A DNA stretch of 64,000 nucleotides from NCBI GenBank assembly GCA_009829735.1, contig CM020620.1, positions 3,460,324 through 3,524,323 of the forward strand. The letters run 5' to 3'. Positions within the stretch are counted from its first letter, which is position 1; every line of letters begins with the position of its first letter. The stretch comes from Pyropia yezoensis (lineage: Eukaryota; Rhodophyta; Bangiophyceae; Bangiales; Bangiaceae). Position numbers and translations under genes: made by a program. The notes under the pieces were generated by a model, which worked only from the letters and a program-made list of their open reading frames with translations, had not been told where the DNA came from and did not search any database. This document shows positions 39,380-52,900 of the stretch, piece after piece.

Positions 39380-41160
39380 ATGGCGACTCCGGGAGTGGAG
39401 ACGGACTCTCTTGACGAGCGCATGGAGGACACCTCCTACGGTGCAGCACCCGCCGGGACTTCCGGCGGGGGCTCCGCGATCGCTCCGGGGGACGGGACTC
39501 CCGCGTCACCCGGCTTTGGGTTGACGGCGGGGTCTCCCCCGGAGGCGGGACAAGTTGTCCCGCGTGAGGCCTTGGGGCGGTGGTTTTACCCCGCTTGGCC
39601 TCTTTATGAGGAGGGGTTGACTGTTCTTCGCTGTGGCCGACTTGGCGCAGCGATGGGCCGGGTATGGGATTGCCTACGGGAGAAGTATCCCCGTAGGGTC
39701 GGGTTCCCGGCCGGCTTCAGGACGGACCAGTTTGCCTTCCTGGACGACGAGGAGGTTGAGGACGTCCAACGTGCCAAGGCCATGGTGGACCGCGGGGGAA
39801 CTATCCCAGGTCCCGGCGACTTGCCGACCTTCACGTGGGACGCTGTGGCAACTCGCCCACCGTACCTCCACGAGGCCGTTCCGCACACTCATCACTTTGA
39901 TGTGCGGATGGAGAAAGACTTCCGGCGAGGTCCCTACTTGGTGACCTCGGCTCAACTTGAGTTTCCTCAACAGTCTGCTGCCAGTAAGGAGCAGTACTAT
40001 CCGAAGAAGCCCGAGTGGTGGCCTCAAGTTGAGGTCCCGTACGGGTTCCCGGCGTTGTTGCCACGGTTGCTTGACCACTTCGGCTCCGTCATGTTGACGG
40101 CTGCCCCTGATCACCTGGTGTGGGCCATGTTGGCCACCCAGTGGCTCCTCGAGGTCATGTCGACCTGGGTGTCCTGTGTTCAGCGGCGGGGGATGCTCTG
40201 GCATCTCCCCCTCCGGCTCATCCAGGGTTTGGAACAGCTCACCCCTCAGCTAGTTGCTGAGGGGTGCTCATCAGGACAACTCACTCTACTTGAGGAGATG
40301 CTCCGGCTCCATGAGTTTATCGAGTGGGAGAGCATTGAGCACAAGTTGCGCCGCCCCACTCGTGGGCCCAAGGACGATGGCGCACTTCGCCAGTTCGTGT
40401 GGGTCGCTCGTGAACTTCACGACGGCCGTGTGGTCCTACGAGAGGGGTTGGGCATCGGGGACTACCCGTATGCCCCGGGGGTGGATCGCCACACTGCGCC
40501 ACCCCCGGACAAGCCCATAGTTATGGCCGTGCCGTCCTATGATGACCACATGACTCAACCCACTGCGGGAGCCCCAAGTTGGTGTTGCCGCCCACGCCTC
40601 TTACCTCAGAGATGATGATCACCACGTTGGTGCGCACCATTTCCTGGTTGGCCGCGTCGACCGCAACCCTACAGAGTTCCGAGACTCCTCAACTTGAGGA
40701 GCGCGTTCGTACTGCAGTGGCGACCGCGAGTTGCGAGTCGGTGGCGGAGTTTACGACAGCCGAGTTGGCTCGTATTGGGGCTATTATGCCCCAGCCAGCC
40801 CCACTTGGGCGTGGCAAACGTCGCGCGAGCCGGGCATACTCGCCTCCTCGCCGTCGTCGCCGACACTCGCGGCGCTCTCCCTCCGTGTCGGAAGACGAGT
40901 TGTCTTACTCCGTCTCGGAGTCCTCTACCCCGTCGGAGACGGAGTCTGTCCAGCGTCTGCGTCGCAAACTTGCGCGCAAGACCAGGCAGAAGAGTGGCCA
41001 CGGTCGGCGCCACTTGCGCGACCGTGAGGGGCGCGACGGTTCCGACTTGGAGCCGCCGCCCCCTCCAACGAGTGGAGACCGTTATCGGCGTGGGTCTCGC
41101 CGCTCGCCTCCACGGGAGGGCGAGGGCCGTGGAATGGGAGAGTCTAGCATGCGTGCCTAG
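39380..41160 (+). pseudogene. Antisense ORF protein of family B (aORF-B) in B1, 163-bp deletion
   Basis: It starts at ATG 39380 (MATPGVETDS) and ends at TAG 41160. A 163-bp deletion near 40578, between CCCCAAGT repeats still present in B2, shifts the frame after AGAPS. Without the deletion the length would be 647 codons, as in B2. The central block (about residues 180-290) contains YLVTSAQLEFP, VEVPYGFPALLP and QRRGMLWHLPLRLIQ and matches family C. The C-terminal 100 residues are Arg/Ser-rich (SPPRRRRRHSRRS, ESSTPSETES), like RNA-binding or splicing-type tails. No membrane or enzyme motif is visible. Function is unknown. Confidence 0.75.
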
Positions 41161-41271
41161 TTGGCAGCTGCCTTTGTTGTGAGAGTGTGAGGGTTAGGGC
41201 TGTAGTTAAAAGCCACTCTGCGTACCACTTCGACTTGAAGCACTCTCTTGGCACTGTTGCTCGGCCTTCCC

Positions 41272-44200
41272 TCACGTTGAGGGAGGGCTGTTAGGGTCTA
41301 TCTCATTCCGGGCACAGTACGCCCGGACCTTCTCAGCGGGAAGGTCCTCCACATACTCCCACGTATCATCCTTGGCTTTGTAGCCAAACCAACGCACCCT
41401 CAACATGAGGCGGTCAGTGTCTTCATCCCATCCGTGGTCGATGAACTTATCGAACACGTACTCCTGCGGGCCCTGTTTGGCCGCAGGCAGTGAGGGGAGG
41501 CGCCATGACTCCAACGCACGTGCCCAAGCTGGGTCGCCTTCAGGCGGTGGTGCAACTTTGACCACGTCCTGTCCGTTCACTGTGCGGACCCCATCGTCAC
41601 TTTCGATGATGAAGCGCCGCCCATCAGTACGAAGGACCTGGTACGGTCCCTTCGTCTGGAATACCAGCTTACCCCCAGTTGGGGTGTGCGAGTGTACCAG
41701 CACCCAGTCACCCTGCTCGGGGACATGTTTAGCATTGCGCACCTTTTTGTCAAAGGTACGCTTGTAGCGCTTTTGTGCTTTGTCCATCTCAGCCCTGACT
41801 TTAGGGATGAGGTTTTCAAGCCTAGCGGCGAACTCCGCCTTACTCTCAGTAGGAGTAGGCGTACTGCCACCATCCTCCCTAGTTGGGAGCGACCGCCGCA
41901 CGGCAATAGACCACACGCGACGGGGGGTCACAAAAGCGAGGGGTACTTCCCCTGTAGATGAGTGAACCTGCGAATTGTAGGCAGTAGTAAGGATAGAAAT
42001 GTATTGGTCCCACGTCTTCACGTGCTCACTCACATAGTGGCGCAGCTGCCTAACAATAGTTCTGTTGAAGCGCTCCACCTGCCCATTAGTTTGTGGGTGG
42101 TAGGGGGTGGCATAGTTTGCCTTAACCCCCAACATATCCAGCACTCCCTGAAACAGTACGGACGCAAATTGCGGTCCATTGTCCGATAATGTACTATCTG
42201 GGATGCCATACGCGGCAACCCAGTGATCTAGGAAGGCTGACACGACCGACATGGCCGTGATCTCTGCCAGTGGGATCGCTCGCGTAAGTTTCGTGAAGCG
42301 GTCACAGATGACCAGGAGGTACTGGTTGCCCTCCTCGGTCACGGGCAGTGGCCCAAGGATGTCCATCGCCAACGCGGCGAAGGGCTCCTTGGCCGGGAAC
42401 AATAGCATAGCCGTACTAGGCCGCCGTTCCATCAGACGGTTCTGTGCACAACTTGTGCAGGCAGCCACCCAACTGTAGATGTCCACCACCATGGACGGCC
42501 AGTAGTACCTGGTCCTCAGGGTCTGGTACAGTTTACTAGACCCCAGGTGTCCACCCGTGGGGCCGTTGTGCTCCCTCTCAAGGATACTGTCCTTGAGGGA
42601 TGCGGGGACGACAAGTTGTTCGGTCCCCTGGAATACCCCCCTCCTCATGAGGAGGCCATCGTCTCCCAGAAAGAAGCGCGTCTCAACCACCGTATCCAGT
42701 ATATCCCTCTGCGACTTGCAGAAGGGATCCTCGGCCTGGGCCTTCACCACCTCGTCCAGGGACAGGGGCAAGTACTTCTTGTTCCCTGGCGCCTCGGGGT
42801 TCAACGCCTGACCCGAGCGCGTGACTACCCCCACAATGGGGATGTCCTCATCGACTGGGTTAGTGTCCAGCCCCTCGGTAGGTACCCGAGAGAGGCCGTC
42901 GGCAAGGGCATGTTGCCTGCCAGGTCGGTACTCAATGTCAAAGTGGAAGGGTGCCAGTCGCACCCTCCACCGGTTGAGACGAGTGTTCGTACAGTCCGTC
43001 TTAAAGATGAACTGCAACGCGCGGTGGTCACAGCGGATGAGGAACTTCTCACCCCCCAGGTAGTGACGAAGTGACGTCACCGCCCACACCACTGCGAGTC
43101 CTTCCAACTCGGTGACTCCGTAGTTCTTCTCGGCCGAGTTCAGCCCCTTACTAAAGTATCCCACCGGCAAGTACTCCTTGTCCGGCTGCTGCTGAAGCAA
43201 CACACAACCAAGTTGGTCGTAGCTAGCGTCCACATCCAGGATGTAGTGGCCTCCCAACCTGGGAATAGCCAAGATGGGGGGCTTCAGCAGAAGGTCCCGA
43301 AGAGTCTCAAAGGATTCCTGCTCCACCCGACTTGGGGGAGGCAGGTTCTTCGGTAGCGTTGAGCTCACTAGCTCATTCAACGGCTTCGCCACCTTGGCGA
43401 AGCCCTTGGTGAAACGTCGGTACACGTTACACATCCCGAGGAAGCTCCTCATCTGGGTCTGGGTCCGGGGGTACTGAGCCTTACGTATGGCCCTCAAGTT
43501 CTTCTCGTTAACACTGAGACGCCCCGGACGGACAACATGTCCCAAGTACTCCACCTCTTGAGTGAAGAGGTGGCACTTACTCGCCTTCAGTGACACACCG
43601 GCGTCAGCAAGTAGCTTGAACACCTGGCCAAGATGGCCAATGTGTTCCTCCGGACTTCGGGAGAACACAATGATATCGTCTAGGTACACAAGACAGATCT
43701 GCCACCGTACTCCGGCCAGAATCATGTCCATAGCGCGCTGGAAAGTTGCCGGCGCGTTACACAGACCAAACGGTAGGCGTTTGCACTGGTAGGTACCACA
43801 GTGACAGGTAAAGGTAGTTTTATGCCTGTCCTCCGGGGCAATGGGAATTTACCAGTACCCCGCGTTACAGTCCAGGGTAGAGAACACGTTTGCCTCCCCC
43901 AGGGAGTCCAGACAGTCATCCATCCTAGGTAGGGGATAACTGTCCTTCACCGTGCTCTCGTTGAGCTTACGGTAGTCGATACAAAACCGGGGGGTCCCAT
44001 CAACTTTGGGGACGATAACCACCGGACTCGCCCACTCGGCGTTGCTGGCCTCGATCACATTGAGGGCCTCCATGCGAGCAACTTGCTCCTTAACGAGGGC
44101 CCTTGAAAGAGGTCCTCCCCTATACAGTTGTTGGCGTATAGGGGGTACACCGGGCTTCAACTCGATCCGGTGTTGGGTGGCTCTCATGAGTCCCAATTGA

Positions 44201-45258
44201 CCATCCCACAGCTTGTGATATTGGTCCAAGAGGCGTTCAACTTGAACCCTCAACCGGGGGGGAACACCCTCCATGTTCACATGGAGCCGAGGAGAGGTGG
44301 CCGACTTGGCTTGATGCTTCTCCTTTCCGGACTTCGGGTCGCTCCTTGCGCCCGCGTTGAGGGTGACCGCTACTACCGGTCCCTCATGTTGGTCGATATA
44401 GCCGAACTTGGCTCCCGACTTGAAGTACTTGGGCGTCGGACTCAGGTTCATCACCTGGATCCTCCACGGGACTCCGGCTTTGGAGTCCATCGTGCCAAGG
44501 GCAACATGCACTTGGTGCTTGCGAGCAAGACGGGGGTTAGGGTGCACCAACTCGTTCCCCGAAAAATCAGTTACAACGTCAACGTGCGCCACCGAGTTGG
44601 GGGGCAACGTGACTTTGCGGGCTAAACGCAGGGTAGCAGTAAACCCTTCCCTCACAGAGCAAACAGGCTTCGACTGTGAGACTGTCACAGGAGCCACAGA
44701 CTTTCCCTTACCAAGGATGGGGATAGTCTCCCCATTCATCAACTTGACCCAGTACTCGGGGCCACAGATCAAAGGCACTTGTGTAACAACATAAGGGGTA
44801 CCCAGAAGCAGGGGTACCGATATATTCTCAACTACGCCATAGGTCACGTCGACCTCATGGGTCCCCAACCTAGTTGGTAGGGTCACGGCACCAACGATGG
44901 GAAGTACCCCACCATTGATGTCAATCATATGGTCAGCTTTGGACCTCCAGCGTTGGAGCTTCACCTCCTTTGGTAATAGCGACTTGCGTATCAAGGAGGC
45001 TCCTGACCCGGTATCAAGCACGATACGGGCACAACAGGCGCGGCCGGGGGCAAGTTGCACCCGTCCAGCCACCTGGAAGTTCTCACCCGTCAGCACCGCG
45101 ATGACCCGACGTGGGTTTACGTTTTTGGGGAGTCCTACCCGAGGTGGGCGGACTCCCTTAGGTCGCCGCAGTATCCGACACGGTTGGTTCGTCCTCCTGG
45201 CCCACTTGGCCGAGGCTGCCGTTGTGAGCTTCGGACGACCAGCCCCAACGGTCATTCG
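41272..45258 (-). pseudogene. B1 Pol polyprotein, one nonsense codon
   Basis: The frame from the slip site (45258; ATG 45255) to TGA 41272 has 1,329 codons, the same as B2. The only break is TAA at 43849-43851 in RT, where B2 has CAA (NAGYW then IPIAPED). Protease has VLDTGSGASLIRK, RT has CLVYLDDIIVF, and RNase H has ILDVDASYDQ and HALADGLSR. The integrase has an HHCC finger, AMDILGPLP, LSDNGPQF and NGQVERFN. A chromodomain (LRVRWFGYKAKDDTWE) ends it. One change would restore it in principle, but the copy as it stands is broken. Confidence 0.9.
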
Positions 45259-45264
45259 TTTCCC
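45219..45264 (-). promoter_or_regulatory. -1 frameshift signal of B1: heptamer plus stem-loop
   Basis: GGGAAAC lies at 45258-45264, the gag stop TGA at 45252-45254, and a stem-loop at 45219-45251 follows. Relative to B2 one stem base changed from A to G, which turns an A-U pair into a G-U pair, so the stem is kept. Confidence 0.68.
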
Positions 45265-47198
45265 GCCGACTTGGCGTCCGAATCTGAGGGCGGGGAGGAA
45301 GACGACGAGTCCGAGGACGACGTGTCCGCCTCCTCCGCCGAGGGTGTGGCGACCGCAACGACCGGTCGAGACCCACCCTCGCGGCGTGAACGTACTTCGC
45401 TCGTAGCCGACTTCTTACTCGCATTCCTAACAAGTTGTTGGATGCGTTTACTCAACTTGGGGCAGTTATATGCCCAGTGTCCATCGGAGTTGCAGTTCCA
45501 ACACCGATGGTCCGGTCCGGGAGGGGTCTTCCCAACTGGGGAAGACGAAGGGATACCCTGGGAAGTTCCCACGGCAGCTACCACCCTCTCCTTGCGGATT
45601 CGGCGTGCCTCTCTCAACTCTCTGGCCTGGCGCGCCTCCTCCCGTTCCTTGGCCAACTCGGCCTGACGCTCCTGGCGTTGTTCCTCCCGCAACTTGCGGT
45701 AGGCCTCGCCTCTGCGATAGGCGAACCTGGCCAACTCGGCCAGGGTCGCCCGGGTAGTGTTATGCTCCCGGGTCTCCATCCGGACTGACCAATGGAGTCC
45801 CTCCACAAACCGACTCTTCACCACAGCTTGTGGATGAAGAAACCCACAAAGATTGTTGAGCTTACGGACTCGCTCCGCAAAGGACAACTCGTCCTCCGCC
45901 TCTTCCTGATGGGCTTGCGTAAGCTTCTCGACTTGAGAAGCCAACGCTGCCTCATCAACCATGGCTCTCAACAACCAGTTGACGAGCTCCAAATAGGACG
46001 TCACCTCCCCAGCGCCTCCACTTGAGGAGCTGGGCATGACGGACATAAGTTCTGTCCGCAGGTCGCCCTTCGTAAACTCCTGTAGCATGTAAAAAGCCAT
46101 GCCTTCACTTATGGCATTGTCGTCACAGGCTTTTGTGAAACGACGTAGGAACTCAAAGACACGGAGGGGGGGAGTTCCGTCCCACTCCGCTTTGTGCCCA
46201 AAAGAATGAAGTGCATTCTTCTTGGCACGGCCCATGGCTCGGGCCTGGTCAGGACCATACGCCACCGACTTGTTGTGGAGGGCGTAGGTCTCACAGTCAA
46301 AGATCCTCTGGTAGACCGGGTTGGCTACCTGGATCTTGGGCGGCACCTCACGTTGAGGGAACAGCCGCTGTGGCAATGGGGTAAGTCCACCCTCAGTGCC
46401 TGTAGTCTGCTACGGCGAGCTTGGTGTAGCCGCCGGCGTTTCCGAGGGGAACTCCCCCGTGAAGGGCGTACGCCCCACCGCGTATGGTGTGGCTTCCTCG
46501 TTGGGAGTCACAGGTGTCGCCCCCAGTTCGGGGCGACCCGAGGTAGGCGTCAGGAGAGATTCCCCCTGCGCCTGTGAGCTCGAAAGCCCCAATCCGGTCT
46601 GGACATTAAGGCCATCTGGCAAACTCGCCACAATCTGATTCAGAATAGTATTCGTCATCGTGACCACCAGGTCCGGCAAAGTCTGCCGCAACACATTGGT
46701 CGCCTCCCGACGGACAGTTTCCGCGAGGAGTGGATTGACGACTCCAGTTGAGTCTCGGTCCGCCTCCGGGAGTCCACCTGAGGGGTAACCACGTTCCTCA
46801 GGGGTCTCAACCGGGGGCATGGGCGCGAGCCCATCGCCGACCAACGGAGGTCCACCGTCCTCCGAAAGCCTAGTTGGCGACGACTCCAAGCCAAAGTTGG
46901 CTCCAACCCGAGTGGAACCCGCGGGGACAGTCCTCACCCCTTGGGACGTTCCCGTTGAGTATACCACGCGGTGGCCAGACTTCGGCCCACCCACATCAGA
47001 AGTGTCACCCGAGTGAACTCCCGACTGAGTCGGGGTGGCCTGTTGCCCACCCGTACTTCCAGTCCTGCTGGCTTGAGGGACCTCTAGTCCCTCTGCGACC
47101 CCAGGTAAACCCACCTGTGTCTCACCAGTATTCAAAGGCACTGAAGTACGTGCGTCACCCGTGTACTCCCCGGACGACGGGGGGTCCGAGCTAGCCAT
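45252..47198 (-). pseudogene. B1 Gag, one nonsense codon
   Basis: The frame from ATG 47198 (MASSDPPSSG) to TGA 45252 has 648 residues, as in B2. TAG at 46410-46412 replaces a Tyr codon after ATPSSP. The N-terminal third is Pro/Gly/Thr-rich. The capsid-like part includes FLRRFTKACDDNAISEGMAF. A long charged coiled-coil segment (RKLREEQRQERQAELAKERE) precedes the zinc knuckle CWNCNSDGHWAYNC. The C-terminus is Ser/Asp-rich (SSSDSSSSSPPSDSD). The TGA overlaps the pol ATG. Confidence 0.88.
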
Positions 47199-47296
47199 GT
47201 TGGCTGACGATCCGTATGACACGGTCCAAGACCACCGTTCCTCTGAGACAGAGGGCCCCCTACACCCGGGTGCACCCGGAGGTAAAGTTTACCTCT

Positions 47297-47315
47297 GTCC
47301 CCTGCTGCTCCACCA
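47297..47315 (-). promoter_or_regulatory. Primer-binding site of B1
   Basis: On the element strand TGGTGGAGCAGCAGGGGAC starts two bases after the 5' LTR. It is identical to the B2 site (55519-55537) and almost the same as in C1 and A1. Confidence 0.78.
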
Positions 47316-47317
47316 AA

Positions 47318-47786
47318 TGTGGCAAAAACCACAAGCACACACGGCACCCAAGTTGGGGCGGTGTGCCAGGGCTGCCTCCCGTGTCGGGGGAACCGGAAGA
47401 AGTGCAAGTCGCACACACTCTGTCCCTGTTGTAGGGCAAACCCCCCACGGACAAACAAGAAGATGGTGTGTGGTCCAACAGAGTCTTGGTCGGGACGGGG
47501 ACGCAGGGCCAAGCCCCGCTGTCCCTCCCCTTATCCCCCCAGGGTCCACTCAGAATCTGCCCACTCAGAATCTCCCACCCCAGCACCTGCCCACCGGGCC
47601 ACACGAAAATTCAAGACGATAAATGCAGAAAACCCTCAAATCCAAGTTGGATTTACTACTAAGCTAACTATCCCAAACTTAGGGAATATGGACCCAAATG
47701 CAGGGGGAGGAACGGATCAGGCTAGTGGCCTGCCGCCCCTTGCATGGCACGTGTTGCCCCCCTACCAGGGGGTCAATACTGCCACA
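47318..47786 (-). repeat. B1 right LTR (5' LTR of the element)
   Basis: It is a 469-bp LTR directly before target copy CCGTG (47787-47791). Eight differences from the left LTR were counted by eye, five of them as adjacent or paired changes. Confidence 0.93.
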
Positions 47787-47791
47787 CCGTG

Positions 47792-49466
47792 CTGCCCCCG
47801 TGGTACCCTCGTCGGGCCCGGGTGGCGGCGATGCTCTGCCCGCGGTGCCGCGGACGCGTGATGGTCAAGAGTTATCTACCCCGATGGCAGTCGACTCCGG
47901 GAGCTACTCCGGGCGGGCGCCCGCCCTTCTTCTTCCTCCTCGGCCTCGTGCACCTTCGGCACCGGCCCATCTGCCGGTGGGACATCCCCCGGCGCCCCCG
48001 ATTCTTCCTGGTCCTGCCCGGGTTGCCCCGTTGGGTGGCGGCGTCGCCGTGGCGGCAGGTCAACCCGCCATGTCGATGTCCGACTTGGTGGCTCGGGTTC
48101 GAGGCATGACTGTGCAAGAGTCAATGGAGTCCGCTGGGCGGATGAGGGTGGACTTCCACCAATCGCGTCTCTCTGGAGGGACTTCCCGCCGCTTCAGGGT
48201 GGACCCGAGTTGGGAGCGGGAGTTGGTGCGGCTGGTCAACCAGCCGAACGCGGTGCGGGTGGAACACCATTGGATCCTGAGTCAGCCGGACGACCGGCAT
48301 GCGCAGCTCTGGCGCACCCGGGTGGGACGGGGTGAGGTCTACCTCGACCCCGCCTTCGGGGTATGCGACCTGATTGCCCCCGCGTTGCCGCGGGAGGTTG
48401 ACTACCCGGCTAGTGCTCGGGGGATTGCGGCGGCGGCGGAGCCGGTTGCGTTTGGGGAGACGGTGGGCGATACCGGTCGGTATCCCGACCTTGATTATTA
48501 CCCGGGGGTATCCCAGTATCTGACGTTGACGGCTCCGTGCCCGCCCATGGCGGGGCTGAAGTCGGCGTCGAGCTGGCGACGCAACCATGGTGTCATGGCG
48601 GATGCGTTCCGCACCGATATAAAGTGTGCGTTGCACACCGGTAACGGTCGCGCGCCGGTATACACTCCCGTGCGCCCGCCTCTGTGGCAGGAAGGGTGGG
48701 AGCCCGCCCCGGCTTTCCGGTTTGACACGGGGTGTTGGCCCTTCCCCCGTACCGGGACCCGCAGGCTGGGGCTTCCCCCTTGCCTCGTCACTCGTTGCGT
48801 ATCCGGCGTACTCAGCCGGGTGAGCCCAATTGCCATGGGTGGGCGTCCACCGAGGCTGTCGCTGACCTGGGTATTCCCATGGTTATCCATGACCCTCTTC
48901 AGGTCCTTGCCCCGTGGTTCGGTAACCCGATACGGGCGGCGGTTGGCTGTCGTCCCCGAGAGTGGGGCTCTGCGGGTGGGGAGCGTGAGGTGTCCCGTCG
49001 TCGGGCGGAGCCCCGCCGGGGTTACGGTGGAGCCCCTTCGGTGGGGTCCTACCGGGCCTCATATAAGGCGCCACCGGCTCCGGTGGTGGCCGTGTCGGCT
49101 CCTCTGGCTCCTCTGGCTGCGCCAGTGTCACCTCCCGCCCCTGCCATACAAGACGGGAGTCCCCGTCTCTGGTATGAGGGCGTTGACGCCCTTGTTGCCC
49201 ACGCAATGCGGGAGGGTCTCTCTGTTAGCTGGGGGGATATCCTTCCAGGTGCTGCGCTGGTTGGGTCAGCGCGTTGCTTCGGTGGTGTGCTTGACCGCCT
49301 CCAGAGAGCTCTGGAGGACGTGGAGGCTGGCCGCAGCACCCTCGTCCAGCTATGCACCGAGGTAACTCGGGTTATTGACCGTCGTGAGATTGCCGACCGG
49401 TGGAGCACGGAGGTATACGCGCTTACGCGTGAGTGGCCTCCCTCGGGCAGTGGGTCTACCCACTGA
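47792..49466 (+). pseudogene. aORF-A of A2, 3' part after the B1 insertion, 262-bp deletion
   Basis: The frame continues that of 38140-38572 and matches A1 to FRFDTG. There about 262 bp are missing relative to A1 (6314-6575), which removes the conserved VRRQGR block and shifts the frame. The correct frame resumes around 48732 and ends at TGA 49464-49466 (GSGSTH). The lesion is not shared with A1, whose only break is a nonsense codon upstream. The intact ancestor would have about 790 codons. Confidence 0.82.
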
Positions 49467-49916
49467 GGAGTGCTATTGTTTGTGAGGGAGAGGGCCCCGG
49501 TAACCCTTATGGTGGCCGGGTAGTAGTGAGTATGAACTCATCCCCCGCTGGGGCGTTTGCATGATACCAATGCCTGCCATTGGGGAGTACCCCGTTTGAC
49601 TTAGTCGTGGCTTGCCTCGGTTCTTTTCCGCCTCCCCCAACCCATCCTGGTTGGTTAATACTCATGAAGGTCAACCTTCTTGGTCCGTCACTTGCCTCCT
49701 GGCTGAAGGTTTACCTTGGTGTAAGCCTTAGGTTACTTTGAGATTATCGGAGTTAGTCATCTCCTTCAAGTAAACTTGTAAAAGTCTGTAGCTTACTTAG
49801 TTTGCCTAAGTCCGCTCCAACTTAGTGAACCTAAGTCTTGCCGAGTCCATGTGACACCCTACTCAGTAGGTATAAGCCTCACCCCCCAACAGCCGAAGTC
49901 GGTGTCGGTTGGGTTG
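49467..49916. other. Convergent spacer between aORF-A and pol in A2
   Basis: No gene is seen. It corresponds to 7314-7765 of A1. The ends are conserved and the middle has changed, with only two CTTAG-type palindromes (49796-49810 and 49821-49835). The imperfect hairpin around CCGAAGTCGGTGTCGG beside the pol stop is kept. Confidence 0.5.
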
Positions 49917-52900
49917 TTACAGTAGGCGTCGTCGCCTCATGTAAGGTATGAGGAGTTGGCGGGGTATATTCGCCGCTTGTTCCCAGGTGGGTGAGTCGTA
50001 TCCGACCCATATAACCTTGACGTACCAGGGTCCTGGTAGGTCCGGGTCGGTGTGCCCGACCACGCTCTCTACTTGGTATGGAATCCCATCCGGTCCCACC
50101 GGGTCATCTGACCGGTGGGTTGTAAGAGCTTCATGTACCAACCCAGCCGGTACCGGCTGAGGCTGTTCCGGCTTCGGAGCAGGTCTCACATCGTTGAGGT
50201 TGATGCGTTGTATCTCCGTATCGGAGTGCAGTATGACAGAGTGATCATCTCTGTGTAAGATCTGGTACGGTCCCTTGACCGGTTGCATAAGCTTGTTCCC
50301 TCGGAACTTCTGGTGTCTGATATAGACCCAGTCACCTGTTACCAGGGTTGCGTTGCGCACCCGTAACCGGGCGTCGAAGTTCTTCTTGTATCGAAGTTGT
50401 GTTCTGTCCAGGGCACCCTTGAGCTTAGGAATCATCCACGATAGCTTGGCCAACCAAGCTAGGTGGATGCGTTCGGCCGGTCGGCCCTTCGGTGTATCAT
50501 ACCGAGTGCACCTGCCGGGTGGCAGCGTTAGGTTACCGACCCCTAGTGGCATGACCCACTCCAGTGGGGCGATGTTTGTGCTCCGATGTGGCCTGGCATT
50601 GTATGCCAGGGTGAGTACGGACAGAAGCCTGTCCCAAGTGTTCGTGTGCTCGGCCACGTAGCATTGGAGCATCTTGACGATGGTGCGGTTGAACCGCTCC
50701 ACTTGCCCGTTGGACTGCGGGTGGTAGTCGGATGCCCGACGGGGTTCGATACCGAACATGCCCAGGACCTTAGTGCAGAATGCTGACGTAAGGTTTGCTC
50801 CGTTGTCGGAGAGGAGTTGCTTCATGACTCCGTATGCACTGATCCAGTGGTCAACTACTGCGTTCATGATGGTTTATGCCGTATCATTCGGGATGGCTGC
50901 CGCTCGTGACAGCTTAGTGAATCGGTCTGACATGACTAAGATGTACCTGTTCCCTTGTTCCGTTACCGGAAGTGGCCCGAGTATGTCAATAGCGACCTGC
51001 TCGTTGGGCCCGTCCGGTGGGAACAGTTTCATGGCAGACGCCTGACTATGTAGACTCATGCGGTTACGTGCACAGGGGTGGCATCCCCTTACGTGGTCGA
51101 CCACGTCGACGGCCATTGCTGGCCAGTAGAAGAACCTTCGCATTGCTGCGAACATACGTGAACCCCCCGGGTGTCCGGCTGTAGGGTTCTCGTGTTCTCG
51201 TATCATGACGGCTTGCCGCAAGGACACGGGAACCACGACTTGATGTCGTCCATCGGCGGGTGCCCGCCGGTATATGGGTCCGTCTTCATTCTCGGAGAAG
51301 ATGCCGGCCGTACCGGCCAGGAGGTTAGCGCGATGGCGTCTACAGTCGTCGTCATTGGCTTGTGCCTCGCGGAAGTCCGCGAGAGTCAGTGGGCATGCTC
51401 GGTGTGCCATGGTATGGTCAACCATACCTTGGGTGGCGTTACCCACCATGCAGACCGGTACCACCGGGATTTCCTCGTCCACCGGGCGGGTATCCCCGCT
51501 CGGGGTGTCGAGTCGAGACAGCGCGTCTCCGAGGTGGTGGGTTGACCCAGCCTTATACACGGTGCGGTAGTCGTGCTCGGCCATCTTCAGCCTCCATCGG
51601 GCTAGCCTCCCATGGCTATCGGAATCCTTGTCACCAAGGTTGAGGAGCCATCGTAGGGGTTCGTGGTCGGACCTCACGATGAACCTAGAGCTCTCCAGGT
51701 ATGGGCGGAGCAGTTGCACTGCCCATATAACCCCGAGGCACTCACGCTCGGTGGCACTATAGTTACGCTCAGCCGAGTTGAGTGTCCGGCTGAAGTACAC
51801 TTCCGGACTTAGGTCCGGGATAACGTTATCGGAACCGATCAACGTCTCTCCCTGTAACAGGGTGCATCCCACTTGTGTATCGCATGCATCGACATCGATG
51901 ACGAAGGTACCCCGTCTGTGCGGTAACGCAAGGACGGGTGGGGATAGTAGGGCTCGCTTCAGCGACTCGAATGCCTCCTCTTCGCTAGGCGAAGGGGGTT
52001 GGAGTACCTTGGGCAAGGTACTGCTCGTAAGAACCGTTAACGGTTTAGCAATCCGAGCGAAGTCCTTGACGAACCGTCGGTATACGTTGCACATTCCCAG
52101 GAAGCTCTTGAGCTGCGTCTGGGTGTTAGGGAACCGGGCATCCCGGAGTGCCCGGGTATTGGCTTCGAGTACCCCTAGTTTACCAGGGGTTATCTGGTGG
52201 CCCAGATACTCGACCGTCTGTTGGAAGAAGGCGCACTTCTTCAGACGCAGGGTTACCCCGGCGTTCCGCAAGAGGGTGAGTACCTCGTCAACATGTTGCA
52301 CATGGTCATCCATGTTACGCGAGAAGACGATGACGTCATCGAGGTACACTAGGCAGTTGCGCCACTTCACCCCCGACAGTATAATGTCGATAGCCCGCTG
52401 GAATGTAGCGGGGGCGTTGGACAATCCGAAGGGCATCCTTAGGAACTCGTACACTCCACTGTGACAGACGAATGCCGTCTTGGGGATATCCTCGTCCGCC
52501 ACCGGGATCTGCCAGTATCCGGCATTGCAGTCGATGGTGGTAAACACCGTAGCTTCCCCCAGGGAGTCGATGCATTCATCCATCCTTGGTAAAGGGTATG
52601 AGTCCTTCTTGGTAACCAAGTTGAGGCGTCGATAATCGATGCAAAACCGAGGGGTTCGATCCTTCTTCGGTACGATAACGACTGGGGCACCCCACTCCGA
52701 CATCGAAGGTCGTATCACCTTCGCTTCACTCATCCTCTTCACTTCTCCATCAACGATCTCTCGTTGCATAGGTCCCGCTCGGTGCGGTTGCGACCGGGCG
52801 GGGCGTGCGCCTGGTACCAGGTCTATACGATGTTGGGTTGCCCCAATGGTACCCAAGGCCCCGCCTGTCCACAAAACGTCTTGCTTTCTTAGCATCCGTC

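Larger units (their letters stand above)
38573..47786 (-). mobile_element. Family B chromovirus copy B1, complete LTR to LTR, lightly damaged
   Basis: It spans 9,214 bp with 469-bp LTRs (38573-39041 and 47318-47786) and target duplication CCGTG (38568-38572 and 47787-47791). Gag and pol are on -, the antisense ORF is on +. The LTRs differ at about 8 of 469 sites. Lesions are one nonsense codon in gag, one in pol, and a 163-bp deletion in the antisense ORF. It is the reverse-oriented twin of B2, about 7.3 kb away. Confidence 0.94.
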